Part shown: positions 13,194-18,835 of the stretch, piece after piece | Numbering within the stretch: the stretch's first letter is position 1 | How the letters are laid out: the number at the start of each line of letters is the position of its first letter | Assembly (NCBI GenBank): GCA_016193385.1 | Contig: JACPSF010000435.1 | Span: 1,319 to 20,153, forward strand | Direction: 5' to 3' | From: Deltaproteobacteria bacterium | GTDB taxonomy: Bacteria > Desulfobacterota_B > Binatia > UBA9968 | Length of the DNA: 18,835 bases | Position numbers and translations under genes: made by a program | Notes under the pieces: generated by a model | Seen by the model: only the letters and a program-made list of their open reading frames with translations | Database searches by the model: none | Told to the model about the DNA's origin: nothing

Positions 13194-14408
13194 TTATTCG
13201 TAGCGTAGCGCATCGATCGGGTCGAGGTGGGCTGCCTTCTGGGCGGGATAAAAACCGAAGAAGACTCCCACGGCGCCGGAGAAGAAGAAGGCGATGGCGA
13301 CGATTTCCGGGCTGATCAACGTCGGCCACTGGGCGACGCGGTTGAGCAGCATCGAGCTCCCGATGCCGAGAAGGATGCCGATAAGCCCGCCGCTCGCCGC
13401 CATCACCACCGCCTCGACGAGAAACTGAAGCATGATATCGCGGCTACGCGCTCCGACGGCCATGCGGATCCCGATCTCGCGCGTTCGCTCTGTCACGGAA
13501 ACGAGCATGATGTTCATGATGCCGATGCCGCCTACTAGAAGCGAGATCGAAGCGACGCTGCCGAGAAGCACCGCCATGACGCGTGCGCTGGTGGAGGCCG
13601 CTTCGGCGATGTCGGAGAGATTGCGAATCATAAAATCATCCTCGCGGTCCGGCCCGATCCGGTGGCGCTGGCGCAGCAGCAGACCGATCTGCTCCTGTGC
13701 CTCCTGCACCCGCTCAGCGCTCACCGCCGAAACGACGATGCTTTGCACCCAAGTGATACGCATCAGCCGCTTTTGCATCGTAGTGTAGGGGATCATTACG
13801 GTGTCGTCTTGATCCGTCCCTTGGCTGCTCTGTCCCTTGGGCGCCAATACGCCGACGACACGAAACGGAATGTTTCTAATGCGGAGCACGCTATCGATCG
13901 GATCATCGTTACCAAAGAGTTGATCCACCACAGTTTGCCCAACGACGGCGACTTTGGCGGCGCTCTCCATGTCTCCCTCGTGGAGAAAGCGCCCCTCCGC
14001 CACCTGCCAGTCACGAATGTGCTCGAATTCCGGCGCAACGCCTTGGGCTAGCGTCGACCAGTTGAGATTGCCCGCCACCACCTGTTCCGGACGACGCAGC
14101 GCCGGGGACGCGAAGGCCACGGACGGAAGCTCCTGCATCATCGCTTTGGCATCGCTGTCCACCAGCGTATTCACGCCACCCGAGCCGGTCCTGACACCTC
14201 CCTGAACAGCAGTGCCGGGCAGAACGATGAGTACGTTCGTTCCGAGGCTGGCGATCTGCGAACGGATCGTGGCTTTCGCACCTTCTCCTATGGCCACCAT
14301 AGCGATGACCGCGCCAACCCCGATGATCATGCCAAGCATCGTAAGGAAGGAACGCAGCTTGTTCCTCCCCAGAGCGCGAAGGGCGATCCTCAAGGTCATG
14401 AACCACAT
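13194..14408 (-). CDS. MacB-like ABC transporter permease (MacB_PCD-FtsX)
   Basis: This inner-membrane subunit uses ATPase strokes in the cytoplasm to drive periplasmic transport through a MacA-type adaptor and an outer-membrane channel. The 404-residue protein has the MacB layout. The N-terminal membrane helix comes with the conserved LRNKLRSFLTMLGMIIGVGAVIAM-like segment. A large periplasmic domain follows (residues about 50-270, with GRFLHEGD and VAVVGQTVVDQLFG). Three C-terminal helices of FtsX type close it (SLLVGGIGIMNIMLVSVTER, TREIGIRMAVGARSRDIMLQ, FGFYPAQKAAHLDPIDALRYE). In classical MacB the ATPase is fused N-terminally; here it is a separate gene upstream. A GGAGG ribosome binding site lies in the loop of a small hairpin just before the start. 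TolC is not in the window. Confidence 0.93.
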   Translation of the reverse strand: MWFMTLRIALRALGRNKLRSFLTMLGMIIGVGAVIAMVAIGEGAKATIRSQIASLGTNVLIVLPGTAVQGGVRTGSGGVNTLVDSDAKAMMQELPSVAFASPALRRPEQVVAGNLNWSTLAQGVAPEFEHIRDWQVAEGRFLHEGDMESAAKVAVVGQTVVDQLFGNDDPIDSVLRIRNIPFRVVGVLAPKGQSSQGTDQDDTVMIPYTTMQKRLMRITWVQSIVVSAVSAERVQEAQEQIGLLLRQRHRIGPDREDDFMIRNLSDIAEAASTSARVMAVLLGSVASISLLVGGIGIMNIMLVSVTERTREIGIRMAVGARSRDIMLQFLVEAVVMAASGGLIGILLGIGSSMLLNRVAQWPTLISPEIVAIAFFFSGAVGVFFGFYPAQKAAHLDPIDALRYE

Positions 14409-14409
14409 A

Positions 14410-14422
14410 GCGCCTCCGGCGC
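14410..14422 (-). promoter_or_regulatory. Hairpin presenting the ribosome binding site of the MacB-like permease
   Basis: On the minus strand GCGCC and GGCGC form a five-base-pair stem, immediately before the permease ATG (14408). The GGAGG Shine-Dalgarno overlaps the loop and the right arm of the stem. Partial masking of the ribosome binding site is possible; function is inferred. Confidence 0.4.
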
Positions 14423-14423
14423 A

Positions 14424-14525
14424 TTGCAGATTTCAAATCTCAAATTTTGAATTTTGCAATTTGCACTTTGCATTTTGACTTATCCGTTAAGCCCTTGAAC
14501 CCTTACAACCCTTCTGGCTCTTGAA
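14424..14525. repeat. TTTGCA/TTTCAA and TTGAACCC words between ATPase and permease genes
   Basis: Degenerate A/T-rich words (minus strand CAAAATGCAAAGTGCAAA and relatives) fill 14424-14480, including the palindrome AGATTTCAAATCT (14428-14440). TTGAACCC-like words follow at 14494-14525. These overlap the 3' end of the ATPase gene, whose last codons are made from GGTTCAAG-type words. The 94-base gap is the largest within the macA-macB part of the operon, whose other junctions overlap by four bases. Confidence 0.6.
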
Positions 14526-15210
14526 CCTTTTTATCATCAGAGACAACCACTCCATCACGAAACACCACCCGCCGCCGAGCATACTCCGCAATATCTCGCT
14601 CGTGGGTTACAAGAACAACGGTAATACTCTGTCCCGCGTTGAGTCGCTGGAAAAACGACATGATTTCGGCGCCGGTGGCTGAATCAAGATTCCCCGTTGG
14701 CTCGTCGGCCAGAACCAAGGACGGACGGTTCACCAGGGCCCTGGCGATGGCCACCCTTTGCTGTTGTCCGCCGGATAGCTGGTTCGAGGTGTGATCGAGC
14801 CGCTCCTCGAGTCCGACCAGCGAAAGGACTTCCACCGCCCGTTCATGCCGCTGTTTGCCCGCAAAGCCGTTGTACATCATCGGCAGCTCGACGTTCTCCA
14901 GAGCCGTCGTCCGCGCGAGCAGGTTGAACCCTTGGAAGACGAAACCGATGCGTTTGTTGCGGATGTGCGCCCACTCGTCCGGCGTCAGCGATCCGACTTC
15001 CTCGCCCTCCAGAAAATACTTGCCACTCGTGGGGCGGTCCAGACAACCCAAGATATTCATAAAGGTAGACTTGCCGGAGCCCGAGGAACCCATGACGGCG
15101 ACAAACTCTCCTCGGTCAATGGTCAGACTAACGCCGCGCAGCGCCGGCACCTCCACGTCTCCCATGCGATAGGTCTTGTGGAGGCCCTCAACACGGATCA
15201 CTTCGCTCAT
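14503..15210 (-). CDS. MacB/LolD-type ABC transporter ATP-binding protein
   Basis: This 235-residue cytoplasmic ATPase energises the partner permease. All motifs are intact: Walker A GSSGSGKST (41-49), Q-loop Q93, signature LSGGQQQR (145-152), Walker B VLADEPT with D169-E170, D-loop NLD (174-176), and the H-loop in LVTHERD. The sequence style (LHKTYRMGDVEVPALRGVSL, NKRIGFVFQGFNLLARTTALENVELPMMY) is that of the MacB/LolD/FtsE group that works with MacB_PCD-FtsX permeases. Its start overlaps the adaptor stop by four bases (15207-15210). The C-terminal residues (about VQEPEGL) are encoded by intergenic-type TTCAAG words, so the tail may have been remodelled by repeat invasion. Confidence 0.95.
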   Translation of the reverse strand: MSEVIRVEGLHKTYRMGDVEVPALRGVSLTIDRGEFVAVMGSSGSGKSTFMNILGCLDRPTSGKYFLEGEEVGSLTPDEWAHIRNKRIGFVFQGFNLLARTTALENVELPMMYNGFAGKQRHERAVEVLSLVGLEERLDHTSNQLSGGQQQRVAIARALVNRPSLVLADEPTGNLDSATGAEIMSFFQRLNAGQSITVVLVTHERDIAEYARRRVVFRDGVVVSDDKKVQEPEGL

Positions 15211-16496
15211 CGGAAGCCAAATCCCCGCGGCTGCTGTGGTTGGAACGGGTTTGCGACCCCTGCTTTGCTCTGCGCGCTCGCGCCGCTTGCCATACCAATG
15301 ATGACGGCATCGTTCTCGTTGAGTTCACCATCCCTAACCTCGGTCTTCGATCCGTCAGTGATGCCGAGTTGGACCTCGACAGGCTGCGCTTTCAAATTCT
15401 TTAGAACGTAGATTCGCACGCGGCGTCCGCCCCCTCCTCCGCCGCCGCCACCCGAGCGGCTGGTCCGTCTAGCACCTACTCTAGGCGCCGCCCTGCTTTG
15501 CTCCTGACGCAACAATTCCTGGGCTTCGTCTTTCTGCTCGGGTGGCTTAAAGCGGACCGCCATATTCGGAATAGTCAAAACACCTTCTTTCTGGCTTACC
15601 AAAAAGTGCACGTTGGCGGTCATACCGGGCTTGAGCAGCAACTCTTTGTTGTCGATTCGCACAACAGCATTATAGGTCACTACGTTTTGCACGACCGTTG
15701 CGGCGTTGCGCACCTGGTGAACCTTACCCGTAAAACGGCGCGCCGGATAGGCGTCCACCGTAAACGTAACCTCTTGCCCCTCCCAGATACTGCCGACGTC
15801 CGCCTCGTCAACGCTGGTATGCACTTCCATCTTTGACAGGTCGTTTGCAATGGTAAACAAAGTCGGCGCCTGTAGTGAGGCGGCCACCGTCTGGCCGACG
15901 TCCACATTGCGCGAGATGACAATGCCCTCCACGGGGGATCGAATAGTGGTATTGTCGAGATCCACCTTGGTTTGATTCAAAGCAGCTTGCGCTTGGGCGA
16001 CTTGGGCCTTGTTGACTTCGACTTGCGCCAGCGCGGCATCGTAGGCGGTCTGAGCCGCATCGAGTTCGCTCTGAGCCATTAAGTCCCGCTTTCTCAGCTC
16101 CCGATTCCGCTCCAACGTCCGCAGCGCGTCGGCGACGCCGACTTTAGCTTTGGCTAAGTTGGATTGAGCGGCGAGGACGTTGGCCCGCCCCTGATCCACG
16201 GACGCCTTGAACTTGTCTTGATTGAGTTGGGCGACAACCTGCCCCGCCTTAACCTTTGTGTTGAAATCGGCAAAGAGCTTATCGATGGTCCCAGAAACTT
16301 GGCTCCCGACTTGAACCGTGACGACGGCCTGCAGGGTCCCGGTAGACGATACCACCTGAATGATATTGTTCCGTTGTACCGGCATTGTGACGTAGGACGA
16401 CTCCTTGGCGCTGTTGCCGAAGCGCCAGAATTCAAATGCCGCTACCGCGACCAGAAGTAGAGCGGCTATAAGTGTGATGACTCGTTTGCGCGTCAC
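15207..16496 (-). CDS. MacA-like periplasmic adaptor (HlyD family)
   Basis: The 429-residue adaptor bridges the MacB-type permease to an outer-membrane channel and stimulates the ATPase. It has an N-terminal membrane anchor (residues about 7-25), then a first half-lipoyl segment (VSSTGTLQAVVTVQVGSQVS). A long alanine/glutamine-rich helical hairpin follows (about 95-185, with QSELDAAQTAYDAAL), then the second lipoyl half (IRSPVEGIVISRNVDVGQTV) and beta-barrel and membrane-proximal domains (LLLKPGMTANVHFLV). A low-complexity insertion near residues 335-370 contains RTSRS followed by nine glycines, unusual for MacA. The start is GTG 16496, overlapping the preceding gene's stop (GTGA). The substrate is unknown; MacAB relatives export macrolides, peptides, siderophores and lipids. 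Confidence 0.93.
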   Translation of the reverse strand: MTRKRVITLIAALLLVAVAAFEFWRFGNSAKESSYVTMPVQRNNIIQVVSSTGTLQAVVTVQVGSQVSGTIDKLFADFNTKVKAGQVVAQLNQDKFKASVDQGRANVLAAQSNLAKAKVGVADALRTLERNRELRKRDLMAQSELDAAQTAYDAALAQVEVNKAQVAQAQAALNQTKVDLDNTTIRSPVEGIVISRNVDVGQTVAASLQAPTLFTIANDLSKMEVHTSVDEADVGSIWEGQEVTFTVDAYPARRFTGKVHQVRNAATVVQNVVTYNAVVRIDNKELLLKPGMTANVHFLVSQKEGVLTIPNMAVRFKPPEQKDEAQELLRQEQSRAAPRVGARRTSRSGGGGGGGGGRRVRIYVLKNLKAQPVEVQLGITDGSKTEVRDGELNENDAVIIGMASGASAQSKAGVANPFQPQQPRGFGFR

Positions 16497-16969
16497 GGCT
16501 CCCCCCGGACACCCTGAAAAACTTTTTCCACTAGCTCGAGAATCTGCTTCTTCTGCCGGCGATTGAAAGTGACACCGCTCGTGATTTCGGCATCGGGCTC
16601 CTGATCCTCCAAGAGCTGTGCCAGATCCACCCGAAATAGAGACATAAAAGATACCCCCACCATCGATTCCTTGACTTCTCTAGCGTCTCCTTTGAGGTAG
16701 TAATTCATGCCGCTGTCAGTGATCAAAAGGGTGATCTTGCCTGTCCGCCTCAGGTTCTTGGCCGTAGTACTCGTCCTGGCAATCGCAAGGTCGATCCTGG
16801 AGCGACTCTTGGCCACAACCTCATAGTAGGAGAACATGGCCGGATGGGCCCATCCCTTGTCATCCACCGTGACCAAGACAATGGCCTTACCCGTCTTGGA
16901 TGTTACATCTTCTCCGTTGAGCCGGTTAAAAAGCTCTTCAGTCAACTCTTTGCCAAGGAGCTGGGACAT
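16493..16969 (-). CDS. PPOX-fold (pyridoxamine 5'-phosphate oxidase-like) FMN split-barrel protein, copy 2
   Basis: This 158-residue cytoplasmic protein has the split-barrel pattern of PNPOx-like flavoproteins. There is an N-terminal helix (LLGKELTEELFNRLN), the strand pair KAIVLVTVDDKGWAHPAMFSY, then SRIDLAIARTSTTAKNLRRTGKITLLITD (the region that contacts the FMN phosphate in relatives) and GMNYYLKGDAREVKES. Its reaction cannot be deduced; relatives act as FMN- or F420-dependent reductases, haem-degrading proteins or flavin carriers. Its stop overlaps the MacA-like start by four bases, so it is tightly tied to the exporter genes. It is only distantly similar to the next PPOX-fold gene upstream (17007-17489). 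Confidence 0.75.
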   Translation of the reverse strand: MSQLLGKELTEELFNRLNGEDVTSKTGKAIVLVTVDDKGWAHPAMFSYYEVVAKSRSRIDLAIARTSTTAKNLRRTGKITLLITDSGMNYYLKGDAREVKESMVGVSFMSLFRVDLAQLLEDQEPDAEITSGVTFNRRQKKQILELVEKVFQGVRGEP

Positions 16970-17006
16970 ATCTCTCCCCTACTTGATTATTAGACGGTCT
17001 ACAGGG

Positions 17007-17489
17007 CTAAACCGTTGACTCCCGGATCATAAATTCCTGTCTTTTGCCGAAACCCTGCTCATTGTCGATATAAAAAATCCGCTCCGGAACCACACAGTAG
17101 AACTTTACCTTTAGAAAGGCCTGGTATAGGAGACCGCTTGCCGGGTTGGTAAAGATCTTCATGACTTCGGGATACTTGCGCGCATAAACGATCATCGCTT
17201 TCCCCTTTTCAACAAGAGAATCCACGGCTACGACCTTCCCTTCGAGCTGGATGCCCTTGATTCTACGCCAATCCCGATAGTCCTCCTGAACTGTCACTGC
17301 GACTCGAGGATTCGCTGCTAAGTTTTGGCAATGGCGAGAATCCGGGGCGGCGCAAAAATCAAGTCGCAGCCCGTCGCTGGCGTAAAAGACCGTCGCGGCC
17401 CAAGGAACATCGCCGTGGCTGGTCCCGAGCGTCATCGTGTTGTGACTCTCCATGTAACTCAGGATCTGCTGCTTGAGTTCCTCAGACAT
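17007..17489 (-). CDS. PPOX-fold FMN split-barrel protein, YhbP-like, copy 1
   Basis: This 160-residue cytoplasmic protein opens with an N-terminal helix and MTLGTSHGDVPWAATVFYAS. DGLRLDFCAAPDSRHCQNLA and NPRVAVTVQEDYRDWRRIKG follow, then IQLEGKVVAV, the ordered strands of PNPOx-like proteins. The S-R-H-C-Q-N-L segment is where relatives bind the flavin phosphate. The YhbP/UPF0306 group has no settled function. It lies 45 bases after fni, with a small inverted-repeat element between, and 37 bases before the second PPOX-fold gene. A heterodimer of the two is possible because this fold is usually dimeric with the cofactor at the interface. The start ATG 17489 has only a weak ribosome binding site. 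Confidence 0.8.
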   Translation of the reverse strand: MSEELKQQILSYMESHNTMTLGTSHGDVPWAATVFYASDGLRLDFCAAPDSRHCQNLAANPRVAVTVQEDYRDWRRIKGIQLEGKVVAVDSLVEKGKAMIVYARKYPEVMKIFTNPASGLLYQAFLKVKFYCVVPERIFYIDNEQGFGKRQEFMIRESTV

Positions 17490-17494
17490 ACTCT

Positions 17495-17532
17495 GCTAAT
17501 CCAAAATCGAAAATCCAAAATCTAAAATTAGC
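17495..17532. repeat. GCTAAT/ATTAGC-bounded CAAAATC-word element
   Basis: GCTAAT (17495-17500) and ATTAGC (17527-17532) bracket tandem CCAAAATC, GAAAATC, CCAAAATC and TAAAATT words. The element fills nearly all of the gap between fni and the YhbP-like gene. Its size and terminal inverted repeat are reminiscent of a very small non-autonomous repeat unit; no mobility evidence exists here. Confidence 0.5.
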
Positions 17533-17534
17533 GT

Positions 17535-18581
17535 TTACCGCCGTATGAGAGGCGTCTTGGTGAGCGCCTTGAGGTTCACAACTCCCACGCAAAGCATCGC
17601 CACCTTGATTTCGGCAATGATCCCACTCAAGTATTTTATCACGGTCTGGGCCGACTCCAAAGCCGGCGCCAGCAAGGGCTGTCCAATGGCGGCGATGTTC
17701 GCGCCCAATGCGATGGCCTTGGTAATGTCCAGTCCGTTGCGGATCCCTCCCGAGGCAACTACTTCCAAATCCGGCACAGCCGCTCGTACCTCCACCAGGG
17801 CCTCCTCGGTAGGAATTCCCCAGTCGGCAAAGGTAAGATCCACAGCCTTCCCCTTTTGGGCCGCCCTCTTGGCCTCCACCGAGTACCACGAGGTTCCGCC
17901 TCGTCCGGACACATCAATCGCCTTGACCCCGGCCAGCTCAAGGCGCGAAGCGACTTCGCCCGAAATTCCGCTGCCCACCTCCTTGGCCACCACCGGGACC
18001 TCAAGCCGGCGGCACACCTCAGCGATCTTTTCGGTCAACCCCTTAAAGTTCCGATTGCCTTCGGGCTGGATAGCCTCCTGCAAAACGTTCAGATGGAGGA
18101 TCAGCCCATCGGCTTGAATCATCTCCACCGCCCGGCGGCAGTGGTCCACGCCGTAGCCGTAGTTGAGCTGGACGGCTCCGAGGTTGCCGAGCAGAAGGAT
18201 GTCCGGCGCCAGGTCTCTAACTTTAAAGGAATCGGCCACGCTTTGCTCCTCCAAGGCCACCCTCTGGGAGCCGACCCCCATTGCCAGGCCCAATCGCTGA
18301 GCGGCCTCAGCCAAATTCCGGTTGACCTTGCGGGCCAGATCAAACCCACCGGTCATGGAGGAGATCAAAAGGGGCGCTTGAAGCGGTTTGCCGAGAAAAG
18401 TGGTGCTTAAGTCGATCTCATCAATATCGACTTCAGGAAGAGCGTTGTGTCGAAAAGCGTAGCGATCAAAGCCGGTCCCGCCGGGCCCTCTCACGGCCTC
18501 GCCGTCGAGACAAAGCTCCAGGTGTTCCTTTTTCCTTTGTTGGGTCGCCGAGAGGGTTTTCTTGGCCCTACTGCGTGCCAT
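17535..18581 (-). CDS. fni: Type 2 isopentenyl-diphosphate delta-isomerase
   Basis: This FMN- and NADPH-dependent TIM-barrel enzyme interconverts isopentenyl and dimethylallyl diphosphate for isoprenoid synthesis. The 348 residues include the family motifs in order: RKKEHLELCL (about 17-26), PLLISSMTGG, LAMGVGSQR, LGNLGAVQLNYG, LHLNVLQEAIQPEGNRNF (with the catalytic-region Q and the metal-binding E), VVAKEVGSGIS, DVSGRGGTSW, and the phosphate-binding ASGGIRNGLDITKAIALGA. It starts 18 bases after the ubiX stop and is probably cotranscribed with it. The isomer it makes, DMAPP, is the prenyl donor (as mono- or diphosphate) for UbiX, so the pairing makes biochemical sense. Confidence 0.96.
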   Translation of the reverse strand: MARSRAKKTLSATQQRKKEHLELCLDGEAVRGPGGTGFDRYAFRHNALPEVDIDEIDLSTTFLGKPLQAPLLISSMTGGFDLARKVNRNLAEAAQRLGLAMGVGSQRVALEEQSVADSFKVRDLAPDILLLGNLGAVQLNYGYGVDHCRRAVEMIQADGLILHLNVLQEAIQPEGNRNFKGLTEKIAEVCRRLEVPVVAKEVGSGISGEVASRLELAGVKAIDVSGRGGTSWYSVEAKRAAQKGKAVDLTFADWGIPTEEALVEVRAAVPDLEVVASGGIRNGLDITKAIALGANIAAIGQPLLAPALESAQTVIKYLSGIIAEIKVAMLCVGVVNLKALTKTPLIRR

Positions 18582-18599
18582 AAATTGGCCGGTGGAGTC

Positions 18600-18835
18600 T
18601 CATCGCTGCTTTTTTGCCGCTGGCCCGCCTTTTTTCCCGGCAGGCGAGGAGGATGGATTGACCGCTTCGGGATGGCGGCTCATGCCCTCCTCGCTCCATC
18701 GCTCGAAGAGGGTCGCCTCGATCCCGAACTGGTCGAGGATGCGGGTAACGGTTTGGTTGATCACGTCATCGAGCGTCTTGGGCCGATGGTAAAAGGCCGG
18801 TACCGGTGGGAAGATGATCGCCCCCATGCGCGTCA
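18600..18835 (-). CDS. ubiX: UbiX-like flavin prenyltransferase, C-terminal part (gene continues past right edge)
   Basis: UbiX attaches a dimethylallyl group to FMN to make prenyl-FMN, the cofactor of UbiD-type decarboxylases. Only the last 77 or so residues are present. They contain the characteristic C-terminal stretch MGAIIFPPVPAFYHRPKTLD, then DVINQTVTRILDQFGIE, where the conserved PAFY segment helps form the substrate site. The frame is open through to base 18835, and ATG 18827 is probably internal. After the usual end the protein has an extra lysine/proline-rich tail (SSSPAGKKGGPAAKKQR). It is the first visible gene of the leftward operon, followed by fni after 18 bases. The Pad1/UbiX subgroup cannot be assigned from this piece. 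Confidence 0.9.
   Translation of the reverse strand, partial: TRMGAIIFPPVPAFYHRPKTLDDVINQTVTRILDQFGIEATLFERWSEEGMSRHPEAVNPSSSPAGKKGGPAAKKQR

Overview
The window looks like a chromosomal piece of an uncultured, GC-rich Gram-negative bacterium. An AsmA-family protein, a MacAB-type tripartite exporter and a UbiX homologue all point to a cell with an outer membrane. The DUF4911 protein, the type 2 isopentenyl-diphosphate isomerase and the gene gaps filled with short degenerate repeat words would fit a Desulfobacterota- or Methylomirabilota/Rokubacteria-like lineage. That placement is a low-confidence inference. I see no rRNA, tRNA or CRISPR array.

Left part (1-3830), accessory: the N-terminal 518 residues of a Cas3 nuclease-helicase run leftward off the window edge. 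A Phd-type antitoxin/PIN toxin pair is transcribed divergently from it. Next come palindromic repeats, a four-helix-bundle (S23/IVP-like) gene enclosed by arrays of GTTCAAAG-like words, and a WYL-type regulator that keeps only its HTH and its C-terminal tail. An 18-codon remnant that looks like an enoyl-CoA hydratase closes the region.

Middle (3841-12425), rightward: a PaaH-like 3-hydroxyacyl-CoA dehydrogenase is split into two overlapping ORFs, followed by a PaaJ/PcaF-type 3-oxoadipyl-CoA thiolase. Together these are the last two steps of a beta-oxidation-like route such as lower phenylacetate degradation. Then come a large AsmA-family protein, a DUF4911 protein, an RNase R gene broken by an internal deletion and frame change, and a second Phd/PIN toxin-antitoxin pair.

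Right part (12479-18835), leftward, in transcription order: ubiX (partial), fni (type 2 IPP isomerase), two FMN split-barrel (PPOX-fold) proteins, a MacA-like adaptor, a MacB/LolD-like ATPase, a MacB-like permease, a half-size ArsP-like permease and a possible 37-residue ORF. Several of these genes overlap by four bases. Fni makes DMAPP and UbiX joins a dimethylallyl group to FMN, so with two FMN-fold proteins beside them the group suggests a prenyl-FMN or flavin-centred operon coupled to an efflux pump. This is an inference and the best candidate here for an undescribed system.

Two genome-level habits stand out. Many gene gaps hold their own family of short tandem words, which sometimes encode the end of the neighbouring gene. 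Three genes (WYL regulator, enoyl-CoA hydratase, RNase R) appear to have lost internal segments while keeping both ends.
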